A stretch of 64,000 bases of DNA from Ahaetulla prasina (Eukaryota; Chordata; Lepidosauria; Squamata; Colubridae), in NCBI RefSeq assembly GCF_028640845.1, contig NC_080541.1, forward strand, positions 175,946,502 to 176,010,501. The letters run 5' to 3'. Position numbers and translations under genes: made by a program. The notes beneath the pieces are model-generated. The model was not told the origin of the DNA. It did no database searches and saw only the letters and a program-made list of their open reading frames with translations. Positions 35,501-47,307 of this stretch are shown piece by piece; within the stretch, counting starts at the first letter, position 1; the number at the start of each line of letters is the position of its first letter.

Positions 35501-38500
35501 GTACTGATTATCCTTTAGGACATTGTCAATATGAAGACATATGGTATGCCCCACTATTGAAAAGATGAGCAAATGGTTGTGAATTAATCCCCATGTATTT
35601 GGCTTATTTCTCAACTAGTGAATTCTATATAAGGTATCATTCATCCTATTGTTAAGAGTCCTGCATCACTGAATGGCAAATCTTTGATAGGGGCTGATCT
35701 TCATTGACAAGGCCAGAGAAGTGCAGCCATGCATGCCTCCTGAGGGAAAATGCTCCAGCTATATTATTTTATGCACAGTCTGCAACATGGCAGGATGTAT
35801 TGATTTGTGGCTCAAATAAATGGCAAGCTTCTGCATAAAATATATAACCAAAGGATACTTGTCCTCAAGTAAATGTTCAAAAACCATAGCCATCTTCTCC
35901 CATAGAAAAATAAAATAGTGAGCCATGGATGCATGGTAAGCTAAAAGGAAAATTCCAGAGGTTTTCATTTTTCCTCATTCATTAGTGTGGAAGGCATTTT
36001 AAGTCAGCCTATTCTTTGAAGAATCAACTAAAACAGAATTTGGGATAGAATAGTTAAAAAAATATTGTTATTCAGCCCTGGACATATTCAGGAAATGTTC
36101 TGGATGTGTCAAAACACCTTTGGATACAGAAGTTGATGTCCCAATGCCGGATCAGGTAATGATGACAGTTCTGCGATAAAGTGGTTAAATCTGGATATGA
36201 AATATAATATTGTGGATCTTAATGCATAATTGGCCATGAAATATCAGAACTGACTGCTAAGTTGGTGTAAGTAGAAGCTACTAAATAGATTAAGGAAGTG
36301 AGTGTATAGTCACTGAAACAACTATAGAGGGAAATGAAAGCAGAAATTCCTGTGGTAGTAAGAGATGGCTAGATATTTAAGTCAAACCTAATTCCAAAGA
36401 AATCCACTACTGTGCCATAGGTAAGGACCAGTTAGATATAAAGATGTATCTGAAGATAAAACTATACAAAACTATCAGTCCCACACTGAAAACACAACTA
36501 CTATCCAGGTAATGGTCATTTAGCAAAGCAGGGATATATACCAAGAAAGCAGTTGGTAATAAAAATTCTAAGACAGATATCTTCAACTATGAACACCATA
36601 TTGTCCCTAACAATATGAAAAAAAATGGATTAATAACAAAGAGAACAGCATCATTTGCCATGATCTGTTATGCAGCATAGGAAGGAATCCCCATCTTGAT
36701 GTCAAACCACTAGGGCATAAATATAAATTGCACCAATCAAGTGACTAAGTCTGGGTAAAATACTGAGACCAAGAGCCAATATGTGGTTGGTTCTCAGGAG
36801 AAATTCTTGCAAATCTTTTCAAATAAGGTAGGACCAAATGCTGCTGAAGCAGAGATGCTTCTAAAATCAAATAATGCCATAAAGGTAGCAATGTTAATAA
36901 AAAGGAAACTGATTGTCCTGCAACTAATGACTGTAGCAGTATAGTTAACGTTTCATCTGGCCAGTACAAAAAGTGCAGGACTTGATGCTGCATTGCTGTG
37001 TACATAAGAACATGTGTTATATTTCTTCCTATGGAAACAGCAAAATATATCCCCAGTTAATCTTGAGTACCATACCAGAGATAGAAGCAATATTCCTGGA
37101 GTCAGAATACTGCAGATTGTCACAGCCAGTTGGAATCAGAGTCCCTGATCTCAAGTGAAGAACTTGGTTATCTATTTGAAGCTGGCGATGTAGAGAGGCC
37201 TTTGGGAAAGAGAACAAATATGCTCTCACAGAAATCATAGAAATAGCTTTTAAAGCATCCTCAAAGACTGAGGAATGAAAAAGGTGGAACAATGTTCCAG
37301 CATATCTGAGGCATGAAATTCTGGCAATGGATATTGAAGTCTTCACAAAGTTCTTTAGCCAGATGAAAAGATATTCAAGACACCCATTTACTGCAAATGT
37401 CTGCGGGTGGGGATTTGCACCTAAAGCTGAAATAATTGCAAATAGATTTAAGTTAAAGAAGCATGTTAGTAACAAGTCATGAAATAAGAACAGAGTGATG
37501 AAAAATATATATACCTTTTCAGGATAAAAGAAAAAAACATTTTAAGAAGGGGGGGACCACGCACAAGCAAATTCAGCATGAGAAAAATTACAATATTCTT
37601 TTTAGTGAGAATATTCCTCACTAAATACTGGTATGGCAATAAAATAAGAGATTTGGGCAATTTAACATTAAGTGAAAAGTAGTAGGATCACACAGCTCAG
37701 CAAGAAAACATTCTAGAATGATTGGTCTTCAAAGACACAAGCCTACTTGAGTATTTATTGCATAGGAACAAGAAAGACCAATTATTTCTGTGATTCAGGA
37801 CAATGTACTCATTTGTATAAAGTAAAACTTTGATCCTAAAGTACTTGGTCCTACATTAAAGATCTGATTCCAAAGCTAGTCAAAGGTCAATTGGATGGCT
37901 ACAAGAATTAAAATAAATTCATTTTCTACCAGCAGAAAATTCTACTGGAAAGATAGCACTTACTCTCCTTGAGTTATATCGGCAGAAAATTTTGTCAGTA
38001 TAGACATATCACTGGTACTGGTTCACCAGTGGCAATGACTAAAATGGGACACACCCAAATATATCAGCTCTTGATTTTTTCAGTAGGAGAGGAAAAAGAG
38101 GAACTAATTGTAGCAAATCGGCACGACTCCAGACGTGGAGTATGCTAGTTAAAAATCTATGCCCCTTCACACATAACAGGTCAGGAACCACATATTCCTT
38201 GGTACATGTCACCAGTGAAATTTTCTAGAATCTATAAAGGCACTTGAAATTTAAGTTGCAAATGTGAACAATAAAATGAGACATTTTATCATCTTTGAAG
38301 GACATATAAAAAAATCTAGAAAAGTTTGAATTCAAATACATACACTGAATCAGAGGATTTTAAAGATTAATATATAATTGAGATTCAAGTTTTTTTCCCC
38401 TGAAATTGATGGACAGTTTAGATAGTATTTTATTTTTTTTATTTCTGCACTTTTCATTTCCCCCCACTTTATTCTTTTTTTAATTTGCATCAGTTTTTCT

Positions 38501-38778
38501 CTTTTTAATTATAATTTTTAATAAAATTACTATTCAAAAAAATAATGTAATTAAGCCATCTTTCTTGACCTATGAAAATTCTTGATGCTCCTGCTGGAAT
38601 GGTTGCCACTATCAAAATAAGTTTTCCCTTTATCTTTTGACCTGAACCATTCTACTTTTGTTCCTGAGAAGACAAAATTCTTAGAAAACCTATGATCTCA
38701 AGTAACCATAAAATATGTATATACTGAAAACTGAAACCTTTGATACTGTTTTCCTCGTAGTTGCAATATATTCTATAG

Positions 38779-39246
38779 CAGTAATGTCAAACTTGTGATG
38801 ACACATTGTCATCACGTGACCAGGGGTAAAATCCTCTGAAGTCTGCTACCGGTTCTGTGAGTCTGCTACAGAGTGCACGCTTTGCGTGCACGTGTGTTTT
38901 TCATGACCATGCGCGCCTGAGATACACCTGTGCAGTGCTAAAAAAGGAACATTTTGAAGCCTTCTGAGTCTGCAAAGGTAAGTAGAATCTGCTGTGCCAC
39001 ACAATTTAGATTAGCTAGAAAGCAGGAAATCCGACTATTCTAGCTAATATAAATTGTGCATCACAGCTGATCGTCGGAAATACCAATTCGCCCAAACCGG
39101 TAGCATTGTTTTACTACCAATTCAACCAAACTGGTCCAAACCGGCAGCATTTCACTCCTGCATGTGACGTATCGCAACTTTTCCCCCTTCGCTAAACTGG
39201 GGGTGGGCATGGCCAGCATGTGACACATCTGAGTTTGACCCCCCTG
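38779..39246. mobile_element. hAT element interrupted by a second hAT
   Basis: Outer ends cagtaatgtcaaactt and gagtttgacccccctg. The target duplications ttctatag (38771-38778) and ttttatag (39247-39254) match at 7 of 8 positions. Removing the inner insertion leaves an element of about 120 bases with a cacatgctggcc interior. Confidence 0.8.
38821..39160. mobile_element. hAT nested in the previous hAT
   Basis: Ends caggggtaaaatcctc and gcatttcactcctg. Target duplications cacgtgac (38813-38820) and catgtgac (39161-39168) match at 7 of 8 positions. Its ends belong to the same family as the copies at 28.8, 34.5 and 41.5 kb, but its interior differs. Confidence 0.85.
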
Positions 39247-39639
39247 TTTTATAGTCTAACATGGACAATGGATCCAAACTGCTTTACAGAATATGCAAAA
39301 CATATAGAGAAGCATGCACCAGAAATCTGGAGTCCCCCTGCTTTTCTCTGACTTTTTCTAGGAAAGAAAAGAACTAATTCAATCTTTCTCTGCCACAGCT
39401 CCATGCCCTGTTACACACAATTCTATGGCAAACTACCATTTCCCTGTTGAAAAGCAGAGCAACAGATTTGTCCAAGTGCCGGTGAGACATCATATTTCTA
39501 TCTCTCCTTTAAATCATCCCTCTGCTGGGTAAAGGCACTCTCTACTGAGACTATAAACCCTAAGAGGATCAGCCTGAGCATTACACCTGGGGCAAGCTAA
39601 ATAAAAAAAAGGTCACCAGTGCTTTTTAAACATGGACAA

Positions 39640-40080
39640 AAAAGCAGTAAAATGTGTTTGGGGAAAAAAAAAATCTGGCATTAAATCATGACTTTTTGCC
39701 TGGCTCGCCTCATTAAAAATGGCCTTTTGGAAAGTAAAATTATCATTGTAAGTGATAAGATCTTTAAGAAAATAATTCACGGCTTCTTCACCCTTTAATA
39801 TGATAGCCGCCATCGGCTAATTTTTTTCTTAATGGCAACGAGGCTATCAATCTTATCCAAGGCTTGCTTTCATCCTTGCTTCTCTCCCCTGCCATCTTTC
39901 CAAATAACCATAGTCTCTATTGCTCATAGAAACAACTGTCTTTTCTTTTCTGCTTCTGCACTAATGGTTTCCAATTCGATGAATCCCCCTCTGAATCATA
40001 AGCTAAGCATAAATGCTCAGTTACAACATTACACGACAAATTGAAATTAGGGTGCACTTTGTTCTGCAAAGTTGGTAATT
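39640..40080. promoter_or_regulatory. Candidate conserved noncoding element
   Basis: Repeat-free, balanced sequence that directly follows a run of transposons. It includes a gatagccgccatcggctaat block, attaaa/ttaat runs and taattaaataatgg. The open frames at 39613-40044 have no recognisable product. Conservation was not testable here. Confidence 0.25.
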
Positions 40081-41522
40081 AAATAATGGAACAAGATTGC
40101 CCAGAGAGATAGCAGATTCTCAATCCTGTGTATTCTTAAACTGCAGCTTTAGTCAATCATAAATTAAGCACCCATAATCGCCTAACGAAGTTTTCCTATA
40201 CATGACTATTTAGGGGAAAAAATCCTTTTCCCCCCAGAGTTGTTTTCTAGATGTTTCTATAACTCTGATCCTATTGGCTGGGGCTTCTGAATGTTTTAGC
40301 TCAGCAACATTGGGAGGATTACACATTCTCTAAACTTGCAACATAAATTGATATTTAGGGCAATGTTTTTATAAACAACAAAATATGCTCAGGTTGGTTT
40401 ATTTATATGAAAAGACTGCAATGGGTTTTATTTAATTATGAATACATATTCATAATGAAGATTCTTTAAGCAATGGGTTTTAAAATGTAGAAAGCTGTAT
40501 AAAACCTAAAACGATATTATAAATTGATCAACTTTTCTTTTATTTGAACTTCATAATCTGTTTCTTTTTAGTACTACATGAATTTTTCCTACTACAAGAT
40601 AGAAGCCTGAAACTTAAATTCCAGAACTCTGTCTTTTCAATAAGAAACAATAGATGGGCTTTATTTAATTAGGAATAAAAAATGAATTCAGACCAATAGC
40701 ACTTCTACATAAGGTTGGAGTGTCCCCAGTTCAACGTATTCCCTTATAACAGCAAATAGAGGTATATATTGATAAGATGCATACAAACAAACAAACAAAA
40801 AATACAGCTCAACCTTCTCATTATTATTATTACCCTGGCAAGGGAAGTATGCAGAAATTATTATTTGCATATTTTTTATATTCTCTGGATACAACTGAAT
40901 TATAATAATGCAGCCTGGTAACACTAGGACCATCACTACCTTATTACTATTAAGATTATTAATAACAAAGAAACAATGATCAGTTATTATAAATCAAGTT
41001 CATCGTGAAGAGGATTTAGAAGAGGATATCTAAAGAAATGCACTAGTTCTGGAAAGGACAACATCTAGGATCAGAAATAACTGAAAAGAAGCTAGTATCA
41101 ATTTATAATACAAAATAGAGCATTTATTGAAGTAGAACTGCAAGAGACTACTCAAACCAAAAAACCAAAGCCTTGCCAGAAGTAGCTCAGACTGTAGAGA
41201 CAAATCAGTGGGAATCATCAGTAGAAGACGCCAACCTAGATATTGACTTGTTCACAATCTCAGCATAGATATTGAATTATTTTCATTCCCAAACCAGGCA
41301 TCTTCTCTTCTGCCTTCTCCTCAGAAAGAACAATAACTAAAATCAAGAGAAGTTGAAAGAAAGAATATCTGAATATATAGAGCAGAAGAACAATACAGTA
41401 AGTTTGCCCGATTGCAGCTTGTTCTGAAGAAACAGCTAGCACAAGCATTAAAAAATGCCAATACTATAATATCAAATATAAACACCATGCAAGAAACACA
41501 CTAACTAATGTACGGTATGGAA

Positions 41523-42988
41523 CAGGGGTGAAATCTAAAAATTTTCTCTACTGGTTCTGTGGGCGTGGCTTAATTGGTTGGTGTGGCTTGGTGGTCAGGT
41601 GACCAGGTGGGCATGGCCAATAACAATAAATAATAAAAATAATAAACAAAGTACACAAAACAATAAGAGGTACCAAAAACCAACTTTCACACTTTACACA
41701 CACACAATACAACACAACTGACTCACACACAATGTAAAAGCAGCTGTACTTCACCCAAAATGGCCCCTGCAACAAACAGGAACCGCACATAGCCACAAAA
41801 AACTCAAAAACCAACTTTCACACTTTATACACACACAACACAACACAACTGACTCTCATACACACACCCACAAAATGCCACATACAGCTTTGTGAGATTT
41901 TGTGTATTTGTATAGTTAGAGTGAAACACTACAGAAACACACCAAATCTCAGAAAGCTGCACAAATATTTTATTTTATTATTTTATTTTATTTATATTTT
42001 TTAGATCAGGGGTCTCCAACCTTAATAACTTTAAGGCTTGTGGACTTCAACTTCCAGAGTTCCACAGCCAGCAAAGCAAAGCTGGCTGAGGAACTCTGGG
42101 AGTTGAAGTCCACAAGCCTTAAAGTTACTAAGGTTGGAGACCCCTGTTTTAGATAAAAGCAGCTAAATTTAAACCTTCCTTAACTTTAAATTGCTTAAAT
42201 TCCTTTAAAAAAAACCCAATTAACTGTTTTTTTAAAGCTCCCTCCCCCCCAGTTACTTACCCAATTGGAGGCAGGCAGATTGAGTTGCTCACTGAGGAGA
42301 TGGATTGCAAGCAGGCAGATTCAGTTGCTAGCTGATGCAACTGATTGCAGCAGCCGAAACAAGGATTAGCCAGCCCGAAAAAAGCAGCAATTAGGCAAGT
42401 GGGGACAGGGCGATTGGGTGAGCATGGGCAGGGGCTGTTGTAAGAGGTTGTAAAAAATGATTGAAAAAGCTTGTGATGATCAGGCAACTCAGCTGGGATC
42501 TCCAAAGGAAAAAAAGATTTTAAAAGGCTCCTCTGACGATCCCAGCTGAAGTTGCCTGATTGCCAGAACCTTTTAAAAGTATTTTTTAAACAACCTCTTC
42601 GGCCAAAGAGCTTGTAGAAAACATGTTTTTTAAAGGTTCTTTTAAAGGCAACACAGCTGGGATCGCCAGAAGAGCCTTTTAAAAGCTTTTTTTTTTTACA
42701 ATCTCTTCGGCCGAGGAGGTTGTTAAAAGAAACCTTTTAAAGGATTCTGACGATCCCAGCTGATCCACTCGATCATCAAAGGCTTTTTTTTACTTTTAAA
42801 AGCATTTTTTCGGCCGAAGAAAAAATGCTTTTAAAAGTAAAAAAAAACCAACCAAACCTCTGATGATCGCGTGGCTCAGCTGGGGCAGGAGGCAGGGCTA
42901 GAGATTTTTGCTACCGGTTCTCCAAACCACCCGCTGCCATTGCTACTGGATCGGGCGATCCGGTCCAAACCAGGAGCATTTCACTCCG
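41523..42988 (-). mobile_element. Nonautonomous hAT (caggggtgaaat family), copy 3, minus orientation
   Basis: Reads as the reverse complement of the copies at 28.8 and 34.5 kb. The left end is caggggtgaaatctaaaaat and the right end gagcatttcactccg. The flanks gtatggaa (41515-41522) and gtaggaa (42989-42995) fit a duplication with one base lost. The distal half contains repeated ttttaaaag / gatcccagctga modules. A foldback MITE sits inside it. Confidence 0.85.
42007..42146. mobile_element. Foldback hAT-type MITE, 140 bp, perfect 8-bp target duplication
   Basis: The ends caggggtctccaacctta and taaggttggagacccctg are inverted, and almost all of the element folds on itself. Exact duplications ttttagat lie at 41999-42006 and 42147-42154. 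This makes it the youngest-looking DNA-transposon insertion in the window. Confidence 0.92.
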
Positions 42989-43567
42989 GTAGGAAGCACT
43001 ACCAAAATGGAAGGTCAGGTTGGAAAATAAGATCAGCATGCTAACATCAGATGCAAGCAAGCTAGGACAAATGAAAGAAAAGCAGCAAATAAGAGCTAAA
43101 GCCAAGAAGATGAGCAGACACAAAGCTTGAATTGCACACTACAGGCAGAATTTCTAATTCCAATTGAATCAGAAATGTTTCTACCAATCCATTAATAGAG
43201 AGGCTGCAATAAACCAGTCAACGCTTGACAGAGAAGAAATAGTGCAGTTCTGACTACAACTATGGGACAACCCAAAGAAGCACAGCAAGAATGCAACTTG
43301 GATAAAAGACGTGAATAAGAATAAAAAAGAAGCTGACATGAAATAACCTGTAATAACAGCAGAAATTGTATAGTAAAGGCACGGAAAATCAAGAATTGGT
43401 TAACATCTGAACTGCATGATTTTGGGTTGAAACATCTGACTGGTTTACACTCACTCATTGCCATGCAGTTTAACAATTACTGCAAGGAGATGAAATTGAA
43501 GATTGGTTAACATAAGATTATGTTAACATCAGTTAACATAACATATAGTATGGCCTCTATAACACTT

Positions 43568-44268
43568 GGTAACAGTGTTCCGTGCGCCTTTGGCATTGAG
43601 TCATGCCGGCCACATGATCACGGAGACGTCTTCGGACAGCGCTGGCTCTTTGGCTTTGAAACGGAGATGAGCACCGCCCCCTAGAGTCGGCAATGAGCAG
43701 CATGTATGTGCGAGGGGAACCTTTACCTTTAAGGCCACACTTGGAATATTACATTCAGTTTTGGTCGCCACGATGTAAAAAAGATGCTGAGACTCTAGAA
43801 AGAGTGCAGAGAAGAGCAACAAAGATGATTAGGGGACTGGAGGCTAAAACATATGAAGAACGGTTGCAGGAACTGGGTATGTCTAGTTTAGTAAAAAGAA
43901 GGACTAGAGGAGACATGATAGCAGTGTTCCAATATCTCAGGGGCTGCCACAAAGTAGAGGGAGTCGGGCTGTTCTCCAAAGCACCTGAGGGTAGAACAAG
44001 AAGCAATGGGTGGAAACTGATCAAGGAAAGAAGCAACTTAGAACTAAGGAGAAATTTCCTGACAGTTAGAACAATTAATCAGTGGAACAACTTGCCTGCA
44101 GAAGTTGTAAATGCCCCAACACTGGAAATTTTTAAGACGATGTTGGATAACCATCTGTCTGAGATGGTGTAGGGTTTCCTGCCTGGGCAGGGGGTTGGAC
44201 TAGAAGGCCTCCAAGGTCCCTTCCAACTCTGTTGTTGTTGTTATTATTATTATTATTACTATTATTAT
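43568..44268 (+). mobile_element. SINE tail fused directly to a CR1 3' end
   Basis: 43568-43729 matches the 3' half of the Sauria-type SINE at 44737-45100 (ggtaacagtgttccgtgcgc to aacctttaccttt). The next base begins CR1 coding sequence at the RPHLEY codons, running to stop and 3' UTR (gggcagggggttggactaga) with an ATT-rich tail. The CR1 part is 159 codons open and close to the copy at 50 kb. Flanking tataaca occurs on both sides but overlaps the microsatellite tail. Confidence 0.8.
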
Positions 44269-44284
44269 TATAACATCTGGCAAA

Positions 44285-44528
44285 ACCCTGGTTGTTGTTC
44301 AGTTGCTAAGTCGTGTCTGACTCTTTGAAACCCCACGGACCATACCATGCCAGGCTCCCTTGTCTCCACTGTCTCCCAAGTTTGCTGAAATTCATATTTG
44401 TTGCATCAATGACACTATTTAACTATCTCATCCTCTGCCATCCTCTTCTCCTTTTGCCTTCAATTTTGCCAAGCATCGGGGTCTTTTCCAATGAGTCCTC
44501 TCTTCTCATTAGGTGGCCAAGGTATAAA
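44285..44528 (-). mobile_element. BovB LINE fragment
   Basis: The plus strand reads gttgctaagtcgtgtctgac, tctttgaaaccccacgga, ccaggctcccttgtc and cttcaattttgccaagcatc. This is, from memory, the complement of the BovB ORF2 C-terminal region shared by ruminants and squamates. On the minus strand a HLMRREDSLEKTPMLGKIEG-like stretch is legible before a stop. It is 5'- and 3'-truncated. Confidence 0.85.
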
Positions 44529-44736
44529 GATTAATAAAAAACAAAACTTACCTGATTAAAAAACTCTATCAAAAGGGGCAGCACAAGAGAACTACAGGCC
44601 AATTACCTGCTTTCCAACAAGTTTCAAATCACTAACTGATGTGGTAGCTGTTGCAAACAACAGCATCTAACACAAGCTTTCCCCATCTGATCAGAAAGAA
44701 AACTACCCTAATAGCAGAGTAATAGAAGATCAGCTA

Positions 44737-45100
44737 GGGGGACGCGATGGCTCAGGGGCTAGGACATTGAGCTTATCGATCGAAAGGTCGGCAGTTCAGC
44801 GGTTCAAATCCCTAGTGCTGCCGTGTAACGGGGTGAGCTCCCATTACTTGTCCCAGCTTTTGCCAACCTAGCAGTTTCAAAAGCACGTAAAAATGCAAGT
44901 AGAAAAAAATAGGGGTCCCCTTCGGTGGGAAGGTAACAGTGTTCCGTGCGCCTTTGGCATTGAGTCATGCCGGCCACATGACCATGGAGACGTCTTTGGA
45001 CAGCGCTGGCTTTTCGGCTTTGAAACGAGATGAGCACCGCCCCCTAGAGTCGGCAACGACTAGCACGTATGTGCGAGGGGAACCTTTACCTTTACCTTTT
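44737..45100 (+). mobile_element. Sauria-type SINE, near full length
   Basis: The tRNA-derived head has an A box (gatggctcaggggct, about 44746) and B box ggttcaaatcc (44801-44811). A BovB-like 3' region follows (gagtcatgccggccacatga, ccccctagagtcggcaacga) and ends in an ACCTTT repeat. Such SINEs depend on BovB machinery. It interrupts the R4-like LINE between the codons for QL and LLIDKM. A clean target duplication was not defined. Confidence 0.9.
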
Positions 45101-46419
45101 AAAAGCTCCTAATTGACAAAATGATTTTAGAAAAGTGTAAGAGAAGAAGACCAAATAGAATGTAGCGTGGATTGATTAGAAGAATGCATTCAACTGCCTG
45201 CCACATGATTGGATAATCAAATTCCTAGAAATAGCAGGATTCTGTAGAACATCAGAAGTTCTGTGCAAAGATAGATGGCACAATGGAAGACAAGGCTGCT
45301 GATCAATGATGACAGAGAGAGGTTAATATCAAAAAAGGAATCTTTCAAGGAGATTCACTATCACCACCACTATTTGTTATTGGACTGCTCCCCTTGTCAA
45401 CAAAACTGCCATTGAAAATATCTGCCAGGCTATTCTATATCTCCATTACATTGATGATCTGAACCTGTATGGAAAACCCCCCTCTGAAATAGAATCGCTG
45501 CTCAACACTGTCTGCATATGCAGCCAAGATATTGCAACTGAGTTTGAACTGGGCAAATGTGCCACTCTTACCATCAACAGGAGAAAATACCAAAAACGGA
45601 AGGAATCAAGATGCCCTATGGAAATAACATCAAGATTCTGGATGAAGATCACCTGGTCATCTTGAAGCTGACAGCATCAATCACACTGAAGTCAAGAAGA
45701 AGGTTAGAAGTAAATATATCATGAGAGTGAAGATTTAAAAGTCAAAACTCAGTGGAGGAAATACTATCAAGGCAATTAACACCTGGGCTATGCCAGTGAT
45801 TAGATACATAGCTGGACTAGTGGTCTGAACTCAAGCAGAACTAATCTCTCTTTTGCACTCATTTGAGACAAAACAATTAATGTATTTCTTTCCCGGTTTG
45901 AATTGACCTGCAGCCAATTTTTCCTTTCAAGCAGCTCTCTTGAAATACTTTAATAAGAAATCTAGTAGTCTTTCAGGTAGCACTTTGTGAAGCACAGATC
46001 TGGCATTATGTAGAAATAAAAATCAGGTGACTGGCTTCTCCTACAGCTCAAATCAAAAAGGGCATGGAGGGCATTGTCCAGTGATGGGACAGGGTAGGAT
46101 CACAGCAGCCGTAAACAGCCAATAGGATCCCTGACCAAATCATCATTAAGGTAGTGAATGAGATGTCATAAATTGTTTGCACTACAAAACCTGTGTCAGA
46201 AGAAATGAAGAAAATGCTATTTTAAGATCAGAATAGCTAAAAATGAATTCAGCCTACCAGGCCAATAGACTGAGGATGGGCAGAGCCTGAATCATGAGGA
46301 CATGTCCTCTAAAAATAGTCTGTGAGTTATTTCTGATCTAAGGATGTCTTAAATATGTCTCACTTCTGGGCTGGGGACGAGCTTTAAAAATATTGGGAGG
46401 ACACGGCAGGAAAAAAGAA

Positions 46420-46510
46420 AAGATGCCGGACACAAGTGTATTGTGATTAAGTGCAAATGAGCTTATGGTAATTCCTAGTGGGAAATCACATGGGACTCCT
46501 CATTTCTGAA
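46420..46510. promoter_or_regulatory. Candidate conserved noncoding element with POU-like site
   Basis: Repeat-free block with attgtgattaagtgcaaatg and gcttatggtaattcc. The tgcaaat core is a POU/octamer half-site. Evidence is weak, from motif and texture only. Confidence 0.2.
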
Positions 46511-46789
46511 GCCCTTACCCAATGAAAGGTTGTGGAACTGAGGTTATTTCCATACTTTTCCTTTTCTCTCCCCTCCAGTCTTTTCATATCCCTTCTTCCC
46601 ACTTTTCCTTTTTACTTCCATTTACAGATCCAGCTGGTCTGTCCCATCATCACACTGAAAAAGGCCTCACAATTGCATTGCATGTTCACTGCCACTCTCC
46701 CATCCCAACTGCCTCCTCCCCTCTCTAAGAGGCAGGTCAGGAGTCAGTAGTGGCAAACAGTGAGCTGGCAGCAGTGACACTTTGTTTCC

Positions 46790-47060
46790 TTTCAAGGCCA
46801 CCCATTTGAAACTATTAAGTGTTGGGCTCCTGCTTTTTGATAGCCCTGAAAACACAGGCAGTTTATTTCTTTTAAACAATCAATCACAGTTGCTGTCAGC
46901 ACAACAAATACCCTAACCCTGCTTTTTGTATCTCGCTCTGGCCTTTTCCTTCTCTCTGCGGTAAGTGTTTCCTGCCTGACGCGTTGGACTTTAACTCTGC
47001 CATCTAAATAGGTACTTATCACTTAACATGGAGGTGATGGCTTGACATGTTTTCTGTCTC
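46790..47060. promoter_or_regulatory. Candidate conserved noncoding element with PBX/MEIS-like sites
   Basis: Repeat-free stretch with ttaaacaatcaatcacag and gctgtcagca close together. These resemble PBX/HOX and MEIS half-sites. Open frames across it are short and unremarkable. Confidence 0.22.
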
Positions 47061-47307
47061 CTGCCCTCCCCTGCATAGTGGGGAAGCAGTCGAAGTGTTG
47101 TTAATAGCTGTTATCACTTGAGAACTGTAACCCCAATGCAATGAATGATAGCAGCCTCTGTTGTGCTTTATCATAGCACCAGAAGTATCAGTTCCAAGTT
47201 GTGAACACCAGCATTTTTATTTTCGGGCACTTTTTCAAAACCAAGTAAACTCAGACTCCCACTGGCCCCTTTTGGGTATCCAAACCTGACTTCAAGAAGA
47301 CTTAAAA

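Larger units (their letters stand above)
41000..45850 (+). mobile_element. R4-like LINE, heavily decayed and multiply interrupted
   Basis: The best part is 45110-45830, which reads across frames LLIDKMIL, GIFQGDSLSPLLFV, LLYID-like YIDDLNLYG, then ELGKCATLTI, INTWAMPVIRYIAG. These are the RT motifs of R4/Dong-type LINEs. Earlier parts read RPITCL-like (about 44600), GLKHLTGLHSL (about 43430), and WDNPKKHSKNATWIKDV (about 43270). 41000-41520 is plausibly its 5' coding part. It is broken by a hAT (41523-42988), a SINE-CR1 composite (43568-44268), BovB (about 44285-44528) and a SINE (44737-45100). The active-site DD is still legible, but many stops make it inactive. Confidence 0.65.

Noticed and set aside
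35510..37700. Gypsy gag/protease continuing from the RT
   Set aside because: Position and strand would fit, but I could not recognise any gag or protease motif, so it was not called.
44746..44811. tRNA gene
   Set aside because: The A and B boxes belong to a SINE head; there is no tRNA cloverleaf with anticodon arm.
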